NCBI RefSeq assembly: GCF_001302265.1
Contig: NZ_LHQM01000010.1
Location: forward strand, 62,001 to 126,000
Source of the DNA: Streptococcus phocae
GTDB taxonomy: Bacteria > Bacillota > Bacilli > Lactobacillales > Streptococcaceae
Direction: 5' to 3'
DNA length: 64,000 bases
In this document: piece by piece, positions 8,895 to 18,854 of the stretch
Layout of the letters: each line of letters opens with the position of its first letter
How positions within the stretch are numbered: position 1 is the first letter of the stretch
Notes under the pieces: generated by a model
The model's database searches: none
The model's input: only the letters and a program-made list of their open reading frames with translations
What the model was told of the DNA's origin: nothing
Position numbers and translations under genes: made by a program

Positions 8895-11354
8895 ATGACC
8901 AATGATTTTTCACGAAAATACGCTGTCATCGACTTAGAGGCAACTGGCTCAGGGGCATTGGCCTCTATTATTCAAGTAGGTATCGTCATTATCAAAGATC
9001 AAGAAATCGTCGATTCTTATCAAACCGATATTAATCCTCACGAACCTTTGTCAGACCATATCAAAAAACTAACAGGCATAACAGATCATCAATTATCTCA
9101 GGCACCAGATTTTTCTCAGGTCGCCAAAACCATCTATGAGCTAATTGAAGACTGTGTTTTTGTGGCGCACAATGTCAAGTTTGATGCGAATTTGTTAGCA
9201 GAGAGTTTATTTTTCGAAGGATACGAATTGTTAACGCCCAGAGTTGATACTGTTGAGTTGGCACAGGTGTTTTACCCAAGCTTAGAAAAGTATAGTTTGG
9301 GGCATTTGTCAGAACAGCTACAATTAGAGTTGTCTGATGCGCATACTGCTATTGCGGATGCCAAAGCAACAGCAAAGCTATTTATCAAATTGCTTCAAAA
9401 AATAGAAAATCTTCCACGAGAGACTTTAGAGGCTGTTTTGTGCTACTCAGGAAGTCTCTTATTCGAGACAGAGATGATTATCCGAGAGGCCTTATCAAAA
9501 AGTAAACCATATAATCCTCAAAAACACATCAACCTCAATGGGATTTTGCTAAAAAAAGAAAAACCTGCTTTGAAACCACGCCAAATGTCAACGGATTTTG
9601 CCATTAACACAGCCTTGTTATCCTTAGATGAGCGGGCTAGCCAAAAAGCATTTGTGCAATTCGTCGAAGAAGGGCTTGATCAGTCAGAGCCTAGTTTTAT
9701 TCAGGCACAGGCAGGTATCGGAAAAACTTATGGCTATTTGTTGCCTCTTTTAGCCCATAACAAACAAACGCAAGTAGTGGTTAGCGTGCCAACAAAGATC
9801 CTGCAGGATCAAATTGTGGCTAACGAAGTCACAGCTATTAGTGAACAGTTTCACTTGGACTGTCATAGCATTAAAGGTCCTGGGAATTACATTAAATTAG
9901 ATCTTTTTCAAGAAAGTCTCAATCAAAAAGATGATAATCGCTTGATCAATCGCTACAAAATGCAATTATTGGTCTGGCTTTTTGAAACATCGACGGGTGA
10001 TTTGGATGAGATTAAGCAAAAGCAACGCTTTGCAGCTTATTTTGACCATATTAAGCATGACGGGGTTCTTGAGTCAACTTCTATTTTTTATGATTATGAT
10101 TTTTGGAGAAAAAGCTATGAAAAGGCAAAGACGTGTCGGTTATTAATCACGAATCACGCTTATTTTCTACACCGAGTACAGGATGATAAGGCCTTTGCCA
10201 AAAATAAGGTACTGGTTTTTGACGAGGCTCAAAAGCTAGTCTTACAATTAGAGCAATTATCGCGCCAGCACATTGACCTTATGGCTTTGCTTCGGGATTT
10301 GCAACAAAGCATCAATAAACCACAATCCTTGTTAGAAAAACGACTATTAGAAGGCATTGTATTTGAACTCAGCCAGCTAGCGAGTGATTACTATCAAAAA
10401 GGTATCCGACCAAATGAAGGGTCTTGGACAAGGCTAAAAGAACACGTCAAGGAATTGCCAGATGGCGATTTTACAGAGTTAAAACGACTCTTTCAACACC
10501 AAGATGACGATTACTGGATTAGCAGTGAGCAGCAAGACGAAAAGCGCGTGACTTATCTCAATGTGTCTCGAAAAAGCGTCACTAATTTAAAAACCTTTTT
10601 GCCAGAGACTTTGAAATTATATTTTGTATCTGCGACGCTTCACATTAGCCCTCAAGTTAGCTTAGCCGATTTGCTTGGATTTGATCGTTTTGCTTACAGT
10701 GAGATTGACAAGCAAAGCCATCCTAATCAGTTGTTGTTTATCGACAAGGAAATGCCTCTAGTAAGTGACTCAACAGACCAAGCCTATGCTCAGGAAATTG
10801 CAGAGCGACTGTTGCGATTGAGTAAGCAGCCAGCCCCTGTTTTAGTTCTCTTTACCTCCAAAAAGCAGATGCTGATGGTGTCTGATCAACTTGATAGTTG
10901 GCAGGTTAGTCATTTAACCCAAGAAAAAAATGGCACGCCTTACAGCATCAAAAAACGCTTTGATCGCGGGGAGCAGTCGATGTTGTTGGGGTTAGGCGCT
11001 TTTTGGGAAGGAGTGGACTTTGTCCATGCTGATCGTATGATTGCAGTGATTACAAGACTACCATTTGATAACCCAGAGGATGTATTTGTTAAAAAACTAA
11101 GTAGCCATCTCCTCTCACAAGGCAAGAACCCTTTTAACGATTATTTTTTACCCATGGCGATTTTAAAACTCAAACAAGCCATCGGACGAACCATGCGCCG
11201 TGATAATCAGAAGTCAGCTATTATACTTTTGGATAGACGGGTCATTACAAAATCTTATGGGCAAGTGATTTTAGACAGTCTAACCAACGATTTCACAGTC
11301 TATCAGCAAAATTTTGAGGATAGCCTAGAAAAAATAAATGATTTTTTGACATAA
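8895..11354 (+). CDS. dinG: DnaQ-family exonuclease / DinG-type helicase
   Basis: An 819-residue two-domain enzyme. The N-terminal 170 residues are a DEDD 3'-5' exonuclease (VIDLEATG, HNVKFDANLL, DAHTAIADAKAT). The rest is a superfamily 2 DinG/XPD-like helicase with Walker A AQAGIGKT near residue 272, a DEAQ box (VFDEAQKL), GLGAFWEGVDF and the C-terminal QAIGRTMRR arginine-finger motif. This fusion is the usual Firmicutes form; the role is in DNA repair or resolving nucleic acid structures. Two TATAATAGG sequences lie 22 bases apart just upstream, the nearer one only 9 bases before the ATG. It is followed by tseB, aspB and asnS as in Bacillus. Confidence 0.9.
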   Translation: MTNDFSRKYAVIDLEATGSGALASIIQVGIVIIKDQEIVDSYQTDINPHEPLSDHIKKLTGITDHQLSQAPDFSQVAKTIYELIEDCVFVAHNVKFDANLLAESLFFEGYELLTPRVDTVELAQVFYPSLEKYSLGHLSEQLQLELSDAHTAIADAKATAKLFIKLLQKIENLPRETLEAVLCYSGSLLFETEMIIREALSKSKPYNPQKHINLNGILLKKEKPALKPRQMSTDFAINTALLSLDERASQKAFVQFVEEGLDQSEPSFIQAQAGIGKTYGYLLPLLAHNKQTQVVVSVPTKILQDQIVANEVTAISEQFHLDCHSIKGPGNYIKLDLFQESLNQKDDNRLINRYKMQLLVWLFETSTGDLDEIKQKQRFAAYFDHIKHDGVLESTSIFYDYDFWRKSYEKAKTCRLLITNHAYFLHRVQDDKAFAKNKVLVFDEAQKLVLQLEQLSRQHIDLMALLRDLQQSINKPQSLLEKRLLEGIVFELSQLASDYYQKGIRPNEGSWTRLKEHVKELPDGDFTELKRLFQHQDDDYWISSEQQDEKRVTYLNVSRKSVTNLKTFLPETLKLYFVSATLHISPQVSLADLLGFDRFAYSEIDKQSHPNQLLFIDKEMPLVSDSTDQAYAQEIAERLLRLSKQPAPVLVLFTSKKQMLMVSDQLDSWQVSHLTQEKNGTPYSIKKRFDRGEQSMLLGLGAFWEGVDFVHADRMIAVITRLPFDNPEDVFVKKLSSHLLSQGKNPFNDYFLPMAILKLKQAIGRTMRRDNQKSAIILLDRRVITKSYGQVILDSLTNDFTVYQQNFEDSLEKINDFLT

Positions 11355-11658
11355 TAAAAAATGGTGATTTTTATTTAGTTAATTTAATATATTTGTTTCG
11401 CAAATGCTTATTTATAGGCATTTGTGTTTTGATTTTAATTGATAAAAAATGAATAGATAGTAACAATGATTTAGCTACCTTTACTATTTAGTGAGTATCT
11501 TAGAATCAAGGTGTTTCATTCAACAAAATGGTCAAAATCACTGACACTTTAGACGAATTTAGTGACTAATTGTTGACAAGGAAAAAGTGCCGGAGTCCAG
11601 AAGTAGAGGGCTTGTCGAGGCAACGTTTTCACATGTTACTATTCCAACATAAACCATT
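11355..11658. other. Intergenic region dinG-tseB, AT-rich
   Basis: About 300 bases without a gene. A weak hairpin (CAAATGC/GCATTTG) followed by a T-rich stretch at about 11402-11435 may end dinG transcription. A TTGACA at 11573 has no convincing -10 at the right distance. Nothing else was recognised. Confidence 0.5.
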
Positions 11659-11670
11659 TTCTGATATAAT
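11659..11670 (+). promoter_or_regulatory. Extended -10 promoter for tseB-aspB
   Basis: TGATATAAT (TATAAT at 11665-11670 with the upstream TG of an extended -10) lies 30 bases before the likely TTG start. The -35 region is weak, which is common with an extended -10. Confidence 0.55.
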
Positions 11671-11700
11671 AGATGAGATTACATGTCAAAGGGGAAACCA

Positions 11701-12171
11701 TTGAACAAGCGTGAAAGATTCAAGAGTATCTTGTATGTCTGTGCTGGCCTGATTAATCTGATTTGCATAGGGGTGTTGTTTCTTTTTTATGTCCCTATTT
11801 ACGAGCGAATTCAAGAAAAATCAGACCTAGTTTTGCTAGCTCAAGCACAGACGCCCCTAAAAAAAGTTTCTCACATTGAGTTTTACGATGGCCAAAAGGC
11901 CTATGCGAGTGTCTTTGGTAAAGATAGCTCAGGTCATGACCTTATTGTGAGCATTGAGGAAGGAACTCAGCACGTAATCCTTAGTGACCCCAAAGAAGGC
12001 ATCAGCAAAGACGCTGCTCGTGCTGTTGCCCGTAAAAACGGTGCTAAAGACATTCAAAAGGTCGTCTTTGGCATCGACCGTCGCAACAAGGTTTGGGAGG
12101 TATGCTCTCAACAGGGGAACTACATGATTGACTTTAAAACAGGAAAACTGCTAAGAAAGGAGTGTCTATGA
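11701..12171 (+). CDS. tseB: TseB/YpmB-like membrane protein (DUF5590)
   Basis: A 156-residue protein with one N-terminal transmembrane helix (YVCAGLINLICIGVLFLFY) and an extracellular domain with a PepSY-like ending (GKLLRK). Bacillus subtilis TseB/YpmB has the same design and the same place between dinG and aspB; there it works with a penicillin-binding protein in cell wall elongation. The start is set to TTG 11701 because AAAGGGG precedes it at a good distance; the in-frame ATG at 11683 would leave almost no leader after the apparent promoter and has no binding site. The stop overlaps the aspB start by 4 bases. Confidence 0.75.
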   Translation: MNKRERFKSILYVCAGLINLICIGVLFLFYVPIYERIQEKSDLVLLAQAQTPLKKVSHIEFYDGQKAYASVFGKDSSGHDLIVSIEEGTQHVILSDPKEGISKDAARAVARKNGAKDIQKVVFGIDRRNKVWEVCSQQGNYMIDFKTGKLLRKECL

Positions 12172-13355
12172 CAAAATTATCGAAACGTGTTTTGGAAATG
12201 GAAGAAAGTGTTACTCTAGCTGCTGGTGCCAGGGCAAAAGCCTTGAAAGCACAAGGGAGGGATATTTTAAATTTAACACTAGGTGAGCCAGATTTTGTCA
12301 CACCTCAAAATATCCAAGAAAAAGCTATCGAAGCAATCACTAATGGCAAGGCGAGTTTTTACACGGCTTCTTCTGGCTTGCCAGAATTAAAAGCAGCTAT
12401 TGTGGCTTATATGGCAGAGCACTATGGTTACGAGGTTGCTCCACAACACATTGTAGCTGGGACAGGTGCTAAATATGTCTTGTATGCCTTTTTTATGGCC
12501 GTTTTAAATCCTGGAGATCAGGTGCTGATACCGACACCTTACTGGGTGTCTTACGCGGATCAAATAAAAATGGCTCAAGGAGAACCGGTCTTTGTTGAGG
12601 GGCTAGAAACACATCAGTTTAAGGTTACAGTAGAGCAGCTAGAAGCTGCTAGGACAGCTAAAACAAAAGTGCTTCTCATCAATTCGCCGTCTAATCCGAC
12701 AGGCATGATTTACAGCAAAGACGAGTTACTTGCTATCGGTGAGTGGGCAGTGGCGCACGACATCCTAATCTTAGCAGATGACATCTACGGGTCACTGGTC
12801 TACAATGGTCATCAGTCAACTCCGATATCCACTCTCTCAGAAGCCATTCGCCAGCAGACCATAACCGTTAATGGTGTTGCAAAAAGCTATGCCATGACAG
12901 GTTGGCGTGTCGGATTTGCAGTAGGAAATCCTGAGATCATTGCTGCTATGGGTAAAATTATCGGACAAACCACGTCCAATTTGACCACCGTTGCTCAGTA
13001 TGCCGCTATTGAAGCTTTCGGTGGGGATCAATCATCTGTTGAAACGATGAGGTTAGCCTTTGAAGAGCGACTCAATACGATTTATCCTTTGCTGAAACAA
13101 GTTCCTGGATTTGACGTTTTTAAACCACAAGGGGCATTTTACTTTTTCCCAAATGTGGCAAAAGCCATGGAGATGAAAGGTTATACCGACGTCACAGCTT
13201 TTGCGGATGCCATCCTAGAAGAAGCAGGAGTGGCTGTTGTGAGCGGTGCAGGATTTGGTGCTTCCAAAAACATTCGATTGAGCTATGCTACTGATCTGCA
13301 AACCCTAAAAGAGGCTGTTAGACGTCTCCACGCGTTTATGACCAGCGATTGCTAA
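12168..13355 (+). CDS. aspB: Pyridoxal-phosphate aspartate aminotransferase
   Basis: A 395-residue class I/II aminotransferase that interconverts aspartate and oxaloacetate with glutamate/2-oxoglutarate. NSPSNPTG is near residue 173, LADDIYGSLVYNG carries the aspartate that binds the pyridine nitrogen, and the PLP lysine is in VAKSYAMTGWR near residue 240, followed by the substrate-binding arginine region near residue 370. The start at 12168 has AAAGGAG five bases upstream and overlaps the tseB stop as ATGA. It is followed by asnS after 32 bases, so aspartate synthesis and asparaginyl-tRNA formation are linked. Confidence 0.92.
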   Translation: MTKLSKRVLEMEESVTLAAGARAKALKAQGRDILNLTLGEPDFVTPQNIQEKAIEAITNGKASFYTASSGLPELKAAIVAYMAEHYGYEVAPQHIVAGTGAKYVLYAFFMAVLNPGDQVLIPTPYWVSYADQIKMAQGEPVFVEGLETHQFKVTVEQLEAARTAKTKVLLINSPSNPTGMIYSKDELLAIGEWAVAHDILILADDIYGSLVYNGHQSTPISTLSEAIRQQTITVNGVAKSYAMTGWRVGFAVGNPEIIAAMGKIIGQTTSNLTTVAQYAAIEAFGGDQSSVETMRLAFEERLNTIYPLLKQVPGFDVFKPQGAFYFFPNVAKAMEMKGYTDVTAFADAILEEAGVAVVSGAGFGASKNIRLSYATDLQTLKEAVRRLHAFMTSDC

Positions 13356-13387
13356 ACAATGAAGTAAATTTATAGAAAAGAGATATT

Positions 13388-14734
13388 ATGACTAAAAAGT
13401 ACGTTTCCATTATTGATGTAAAAAACCATGTTGACCAAGAAGTGACTGTTGGGGCTTGGGTTGCCAATAAATCAGGAAAAGGAAAAATTGCCTTTCTTCA
13501 ACTACGTGACGGCTCTGCCTTTTTCCAAGCAGTTGCTTTTAAACCAAATTTCATCGAACGTTTCGGTGAAGAAGAAGGAACAGCCAAATTTGACACCATC
13601 AAACGCCTTAGCCAAGAGACGTCTGTTCTTGTTAAAGGGATTGTTAAAGAAGACACTCGCTCAAAATTTGGTTATGAACTTGATGTTATTGACCTTGAGG
13701 TTATTGGAGAGTCAAAAGAATACCCAATCACGCCAAAAGAGCATGGGACAGATTTCTTGATGGACAACCGTCATCTCTGGTTGCGTTCTCGTCGTCAAGC
13801 GGCTATTATGCAAATTCGTAATGCCATTATTTACGCATCATATGAGTTTTTTGATCAAAATGGCTTTATTAAATTTGATAGCCCTATTTTGTCAGGCAAT
13901 GCGGCTGAAAACACTACAGAACTATTTGAAATAGATTATTTTGGCACTCCAGCCTTTCTTAGCCAAAGTGGTCAGCTCTACCTTGAAGCTGGGATGATGG
14001 CGCTTGGTCGTGTCTTTGACTTTGGTCCGGTTTTCCGTGCCGAAAAATCTAAAACACGTCGTCATTTGACAGAGTTTTGGATGATGGATGCTGAGTATCC
14101 TTTCTTATCACATGATGAGTCATTAGACTTGCAAGAAGCCTATGTCAAGGCTTTGATTCAAGGCGTTCTTGACCGTGCTCCACAAGCATTGGAGACTCTA
14201 GAGCGTGATACAGAACTTTTGAAAAGCTATATTGCAGAGCCATTTAAGCGCGTGTCTTATGACGATGCCATTAGCCTTCTTCAAGAGCATGCTTCTGATG
14301 AGGGTGCTGACTACGAGCCGATTCAACACGGTGATGACTTTGGGTCACCACACGAAACATGGATTTCGAACTATTTTGGCGTACCAACCTTTGTCGTGAA
14401 TTACCCAGCTAGTTTCAAAGCCTTCTACATGAAACCAGTTCCTGGTAATGAAGCGCGTGTGTTGTGTGCAGACTTATTGGCACCAGAAGGTTACGGTGAA
14501 ATCATTGGAGGCTCTGTTCGTGAAGATGATTATGAGAAGCTTTTGGCTAAAATCATTGATGAAGGGCTTAACCCAGCAGATTACGAGTTTTATCTTGACC
14601 TTCGTAAATATGGATCTGTCCCGCATGCTGGATTTGGTCTAGGTTTGGAGCGCATGGTAACCTTTGTCGCAGGGACAAAACATATCCGTGAAGCAATGCC
14701 GTTTCCACGTATGCTGCACCGTTTAAAACCATAA
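13388..14734 (+). CDS. asnS: Asparaginyl-tRNA synthetase
   Basis: A 448-residue class II aminoacyl-tRNA synthetase of the Asp/Asn subgroup. The N-terminal 115 residues are an OB-fold anticodon-binding domain ([24 protein letters not shown] is its first part, read in shorter pieces); class II motif 2 is [21 protein letters not shown] near residue 216, and motif 3 is [10 protein letters not shown] near residue 418. Length and motifs are normal for AsnRS. It charges tRNA-Asn in the cytosol. Confidence 0.95.
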   Translation: MTKKYVSIIDVKNHVDQEVTVGAWVANKSGKGKIAFLQLRDGSAFFQAVAFKPNFIERFGEEEGTAKFDTIKRLSQETSVLVKGIVKEDTRSKFGYELDVIDLEVIGESKEYPITPKEHGTDFLMDNRHLWLRSRRQAAIMQIRNAIIYASYEFFDQNGFIKFDSPILSGNAAENTTELFEIDYFGTPAFLSQSGQLYLEAGMMALGRVFDFGPVFRAEKSKTRRHLTEFWMMDAEYPFLSHDESLDLQEAYVKALIQGVLDRAPQALETLERDTELLKSYIAEPFKRVSYDDAISLLQEHASDEGADYEPIQHGDDFGSPHETWISNYFGVPTFVVNYPASFKAFYMKPVPGNEARVLCADLLAPEGYGEIIGGSVREDDYEKLLAKIIDEGLNPADYEFYLDLRKYGSVPHAGFGLGLERMVTFVAGTKHIREAMPFPRMLHRLKP

Positions 14735-14749
14735 TCACATCGCTACTAG

Positions 14750-14770
14750 AGTGCCCTAAGGGGCACTTTT
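14750..14770 (+). terminator. Intrinsic terminator after asnS
   Basis: A short GC-rich stem AGTGCCC/GGGCACT with a TAA-G loop is followed by five T. Confidence 0.8.
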
Positions 14771-14844
14771 TGCTTAGTTTGCGGATATACCCGTGAGCTT
14801 AGCCTTGCTCGGTCAAGAAGAACTATCGACGACAAGGCTTTATA

Positions 14845-14853
14845 TGCTATAAT
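14845..14853 (+). promoter_or_regulatory. Extended -10 promoter of the rapZ-yvcK-whiA operon
   Basis: TGCTATAAT upstream of rapZ is an extended -10 element 31 bases before the start codon; the -35 region is poor. Confidence 0.5.
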
Positions 14854-14883
14854 AAAGGGTAAAAGTACCAGAGAGGAGACAAA

Positions 14884-15774
14884 ATGTCAGAAACAAGAAT
14901 CAATTTGGTGATTGTTACCGGAATGAGTGGTGCTGGTAAGACAGTTGCTATCCAGTCATTTGAAGATTTGGGCTATTTCACCATTGACAACATGCCACCA
15001 ACCTTAGTGCCTAAATTCTTAGAATTGATTGAAAAAACCAACGAAACCCAAAAGGTAGCATTGGTGGTTGATATGCGCAGTCGACTCTTTTTTAAGGAAA
15101 TCACTTCTATTTTAGATGACATTGAGACAAATACCAAACTGGATTTTCGCATCTTATTTTTAGACGCAACGGATGGCGAATTGGTTTCACGTTACAAGGA
15201 AACCAGACGAAGCCACCCCTTAGCTGCAGATGGACGCGTTCTTGATGGTATTGTATTAGAGCGGGAGCTTTTATCTCCTCTAAAGAGCATGAGTCAAAAT
15301 GTGGTTGATACGACAGAATTAACACCAAGACAGCTCCGCCAAGTGATTTCAGAACACTTTTCTAGTGACACGGATCAAGTGTCCTTTCGCATAGAGGTTA
15401 TGAGTTTTGGCTTTAAGTACGGGTTGCCATTAGATGCTGATTTGGTCTTTGACGTTAGGTTTTTACCCAATCCCTACTATTTGGTTGAATTGCGTGAAAA
15501 AACAGGCTTGGATCAAGACGTTTTTGACTATGTGATGGCACATAAAGCCTCAGAAGACTTCTATCAAAACTTACTAGCACTGATGCTGCCTATTTTGCCT
15601 GCTTATCAAAAAGAAGGAAAATCTGTTTTGACCATTGCCATTGGGTGTACAGGTGGTCAACACCGTAGTGTGGCTTTTGCGCATCGGTTGGCAGACGCCC
15701 TAAAGGCAGACTGGCCGGTTAACGAAAGTCACCGAGATAAAAATCGCCGTAAGGAAACTGTAAATCGCTCATGA
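14884..15774 (+). CDS. rapZ: RapZ/YvcJ family nucleotide-binding protein
   Basis: A 296-residue P-loop protein. Walker A GMSGAGKT is at residues 13-20, and the C-terminal domain has [17 protein letters not shown] near residue 257, the conserved RapZ signature. In E. coli RapZ is an RNA adaptor that controls GlmS; in Gram-positive bacteria the YvcJ homologue hydrolyses GTP/ATP and affects competence and wall metabolism. A GAGAGGAG binding site precedes the start. The stop overlaps the next start by 4 bases, making a coupled operon with yvcK and whiA. Confidence 0.92.
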   Translation: MSETRINLVIVTGMSGAGKTVAIQSFEDLGYFTIDNMPPTLVPKFLELIEKTNETQKVALVVDMRSRLFFKEITSILDDIETNTKLDFRILFLDATDGELVSRYKETRRSHPLAADGRVLDGIVLERELLSPLKSMSQNVVDTTELTPRQLRQVISEHFSSDTDQVSFRIEVMSFGFKYGLPLDADLVFDVRFLPNPYYLVELREKTGLDQDVFDYVMAHKASEDFYQNLLALMLPILPAYQKEGKSVLTIAIGCTGGQHRSVAFAHRLADALKADWPVNESHRDKNRRKETVNRS

Positions 15775-16748
15775 AAAATCCTAAAATAACCGTTATTGGT
15801 GGTGGAACGGGCATTCCCGTTATTTTAAAAAGCCTTCGAAAAGAAGCTGTTGATATTACTGCTGTGGTCACTGTAGCTGATGATGGCGGTTCGTCAGGAG
15901 AATTGCGTAGCGCCATGCAGCTGACCCCACCAGGTGATCTGCGCAATGTCTTACTAGCCATGAGTGACATGCCAAAGTTTTATGAGCGTGTTTTTCAGTA
16001 TCGCTTTAACGCGACTGATGGTGCTCTAGCAGGTCACCCGCTTGGCAACCTCATCATAGCTGGCATTTCTGAAATGCAGGGCTCTACCTATAGTGCTATC
16101 CAGATTTTGACAAAATTTTTCCATATTACTGGAAAAATTTACCCATCAAGCGAACAGGCCTTGACCTTACATGCGGTCTTTAAGGATGGTCACGAGGTTG
16201 TGGGTGAGAGTTCGATTGCCAAGTATAAAGGCATGATTGACCATGTCTATGTGACCAACACTTATAACGATGAAGAGCCTCAGGCTAGCCGAAAAGTAGT
16301 GGAGACGATTCTTGATAGCGATATGATTGTCTTAGGACCAGGCTCTCTATTTACCTCTATTTTGCCTAATTTAGTCATTCCCGAAATCAAAGAAGCCCTA
16401 CGAACCACCAAGGCAGAAATTGTTTATATCTGCAACATCATGACACAATATGGGGAAACGGAACAATTCACAGATGCTGATCATGTCACTATCTTAAACA
16501 ATCATTTAGGTCAGCACGTCATTGATACCGTATTGGTAAATGTCGAAAAAGTCCCACAAGCCTATATGAACTCCAATCAGTTTGATGAGTACTTGGTTCA
16601 GGTAGAGCATGATTTTCCAGGGCTTTGTCGAGAAGCTCGGAGAGTGATTTCTTCTAATTTCTTGCGTCTGGAGCATGGAGGTGCTTTTCATGACGGTGAT
16701 TTGGTGGTTGAAGAATTGATGAATCTGGTGAGGATGGCGAGACGATGA
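15771..16748 (+). CDS. yvcK: YvcK-family gluconeogenesis factor (CofD-like)
   Basis: A 325-residue cytosolic protein of the YvcK/CofD-like family. The N-terminal IGGGTGIPV is the nucleotide-sugar-binding glycine loop, followed by [14 protein letters not shown] and LTPPGDLRN, all family hallmarks. YvcK binds UDP-sugars and is needed for growth on gluconeogenic carbon sources and for normal cell shape in Bacillus. It overlaps rapZ and whiA by 4 bases each (ATGA). Confidence 0.93.
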   Translation: MKNPKITVIGGGTGIPVILKSLRKEAVDITAVVTVADDGGSSGELRSAMQLTPPGDLRNVLLAMSDMPKFYERVFQYRFNATDGALAGHPLGNLIIAGISEMQGSTYSAIQILTKFFHITGKIYPSSEQALTLHAVFKDGHEVVGESSIAKYKGMIDHVYVTNTYNDEEPQASRKVVETILDSDMIVLGPGSLFTSILPNLVIPEIKEALRTTKAEIVYICNIMTQYGETEQFTDADHVTILNNHLGQHVIDTVLVNVEKVPQAYMNSNQFDEYLVQVEHDFPGLCREARRVISSNFLRLEHGGAFHDGDLVVEELMNLVRMARR

Positions 16749-17656
16749 GTTTTACGACAAAAGTCAAAGAAGAGCTAATTCATTTATCTCTAAGCGACAA
16801 ACACGAGTTGTCTGCCATCATTAAATTATCAGGCAGTCTAGGCCTAACAAGTCAAGGGCTGACCCTGTCAATTACCACTGAAAATGCCAAAGTCGCCCGC
16901 TATATTTACGCTTTAATTGAAAATTGCTATCAGATGGTGCCAGAGATTAGGTATTATCAAAAAACCAACCTTAGAAAAAACCGGGTCTATACGGTTTACC
17001 TCGATAAGGGTGTTGACAAACTCCTGACTGACTTAAAGTTAGCAGATTCTTTTTTTGGCATCGAAACAGGTATCGAAGAGCAGATTTTCTTAGAAGACAA
17101 TGCAGGGCGTTCCTATCTCAAAGGAGCTTTTTTGGCGACAGGAACCCTCCGAGACCCAGAATCGGGCAAGTACCAGCTTGAAATTTATTCGGTCTATTTA
17201 GACCATGCTCAAGACCTGGCAAAGCTCATGCAAAAGTTTATGTTAGATGCCAAAACAATTGAGCGCAAACATGGTGCAGTGACTTACCTCCAAAAAGCCG
17301 AAGACATTATGGATTTTTTAATTGTGGTCGGAGCCATGTCCTGTAAGGAGTCGTTTGAGTCCATCAAGGTCCTTCGTGAGGCCAGAAATGATATCAACCG
17401 AGCCAACAATGCCGAGACAGCTAATATTGCAAAAACCATCACAGCCAGCATGAAAACCATAAACAACATCATCAAAATCATGGACTTGATTGGGTTTGAT
17501 GCTTTACCCGCTGATTTACGACAAGTCGCTCAGGTACGTGTGGCACACCCAGACTATTCTATCCAGCAAATTGCAGATAGTTTAGAGACTCCGCTAACCA
17601 AGAGTGGGGTGAACCATCGCCTCAGACGAATCAATAAAATCGCTGATGATTTATGA
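16745..17656 (+). CDS. whiA: WhiA-family DNA-binding protein
   Basis: A 303-residue protein with the WhiA layout: a degenerate LAGLIDADG-like N-terminal domain (residues 1-190, including [20 protein letters not shown]) and a C-terminal helix-turn-helix (about 220-300, including [20 protein letters not shown]). WhiA homologues affect chromosome segregation and division in Firmicutes. It is the third gene of the overlapping operon; no clear terminator follows in the 99 bases before the next gene. Confidence 0.92.
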   Translation: MSFTTKVKEELIHLSLSDKHELSAIIKLSGSLGLTSQGLTLSITTENAKVARYIYALIENCYQMVPEIRYYQKTNLRKNRVYTVYLDKGVDKLLTDLKLADSFFGIETGIEEQIFLEDNAGRSYLKGAFLATGTLRDPESGKYQLEIYSVYLDHAQDLAKLMQKFMLDAKTIERKHGAVTYLQKAEDIMDFLIVVGAMSCKESFESIKVLREARNDINRANNAETANIAKTITASMKTINNIIKIMDLIGFDALPADLRQVAQVRVAHPDYSIQQIADSLETPLTKSGVNHRLRRINKIADDL

Positions 17657-17755
17657 TGCTGACTTGAGTTTAAAGAGTCAATAGATTAGGTTTTCGCAGA
17701 GAGTGCTAACTCTGATGTTTAGCGTTGTGATTGAAAGGAGTAGGATTAGCTTTTT

Positions 17756-18781
17756 ATGACTGAGACCTCTAAAGCTGTAGAGTGCCCGCTTAATTACCAA
17801 GTGGTCAGTTTATTGCAATTTCTTTTTTCTATTTTTGTCATTGTTATCCATAGTGGGCGCTTAGTTGAAAATGAGATCGCTCACTTTGTGTTAAAGAGTG
17901 GTTTAGGCCGAATGGCAGTGCCTTATTTTTTAGTTTCTAGTAGCTTTTTTATTAGTGCCTATGGCAAGGATATTATTAGACTTCGTCGTTACACCAAGCG
18001 GTTAATGAAGCGCTATGTTTTTTGGAGTCTTCTCTACCTTCCTTATGCCTATTGGTACTTTTTGCAGCTTAAATTATCGCAGTGGTACCTATTACCAGCT
18101 CTTTTGATTGGCTTTTTTTACACAGGCATGTGCTACCATTTGTGGTATGTTCCTGCCATGATTACAGGTTGGTTGCTAGTGAGTTGGTTAAAAAAGCGGT
18201 GTGGCAAGTGGTGGACTCTTGTTATTGTGATGGTTTTGTATGGTTTAGGTGCGTTTGAGACCTACTCAGCCTTTATTGAACACAGTCTGCTATCAGATTA
18301 CTTTTCTGCTTACCTTTCTATTTTTCAAACGACGCGTCATGGTCTTTTTTATACCCCAGCTTATATTTACATAGGCATGCTTTTGTACGAGCATTTTTCC
18401 TCGAAACGATTGGCTGAAAAAGGGCAAACCTATCTTCTGGTAGCCCTTGGATGCTTAGTGCTTGAAAACAGTCTTATTTTTTTCAATCAAGGTCATGATA
18501 AGAATTTTTTCCTTGCCTCTGTTCCCTTTACGGTTTTACTTGTTAAGTATAGCCTCAGGACAAGATGGCTGAAAGGCTATGATTTATCCAAGCTAAAAGA
18601 ACTCAGTTTGTATTATTATGTGATTCACCCCATATTTATCGAATTGTTTCTCTTAATCTTAAGTCCTTACGGCTTTTCAAATCATATTAGAGGCAGTTTC
18701 TTGTTTGTCATGACGCTTATGGCTACACATATGACGTCGTGTTTACTGATATCAGGCAGGGCTTATTTTGCCAAGCGATAG
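17756..18781 (+). CDS. Membrane-bound acyltransferase, acyltransferase-3 family
   Basis: A 341-residue polytopic membrane protein with about ten hydrophobic segments. The first helix region carries the family's conserved histidine (IVIHSGR near residue 36) and the early RMAVPYFLVSSSFF segment, both typical of acyltransferase-3 (OafA/NodX-like) enzymes that O-acylate extracellular carbohydrates. The target here (wall polysaccharide, teichoic acid or peptidoglycan) is unknown. An AAAGGAG lies about 17 bases upstream of the ATG, an unusually long distance. Confidence 0.75.
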   Translation: MTETSKAVECPLNYQVVSLLQFLFSIFVIVIHSGRLVENEIAHFVLKSGLGRMAVPYFLVSSSFFISAYGKDIIRLRRYTKRLMKRYVFWSLLYLPYAYWYFLQLKLSQWYLLPALLIGFFYTGMCYHLWYVPAMITGWLLVSWLKKRCGKWWTLVIVMVLYGLGAFETYSAFIEHSLLSDYFSAYLSIFQTTRHGLFYTPAYIYIGMLLYEHFSSKRLAEKGQTYLLVALGCLVLENSLIFFNQGHDKNFFLASVPFTVLLVKYSLRTRWLKGYDLSKLKELSLYYYVIHPIFIELFLLILSPYGFSNHIRGSFLFVMTLMATHMTSCLLISGRAYFAKR

Positions 18782-18854
18782 TCACCTTGCCTTTTGAATG
18801 CTTTTTTGTTCTGTGATATGATAGTAATCAATAATACAAAGGAGCAGTAACACC

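Noticed and set aside
11620..11640. A sequence resembling a catabolite-response element (AACGTTTTCA) upstream of tseB.
   Set aside because: It departs from the consensus at two or three fixed positions and the genes downstream are not typical CcpA targets.
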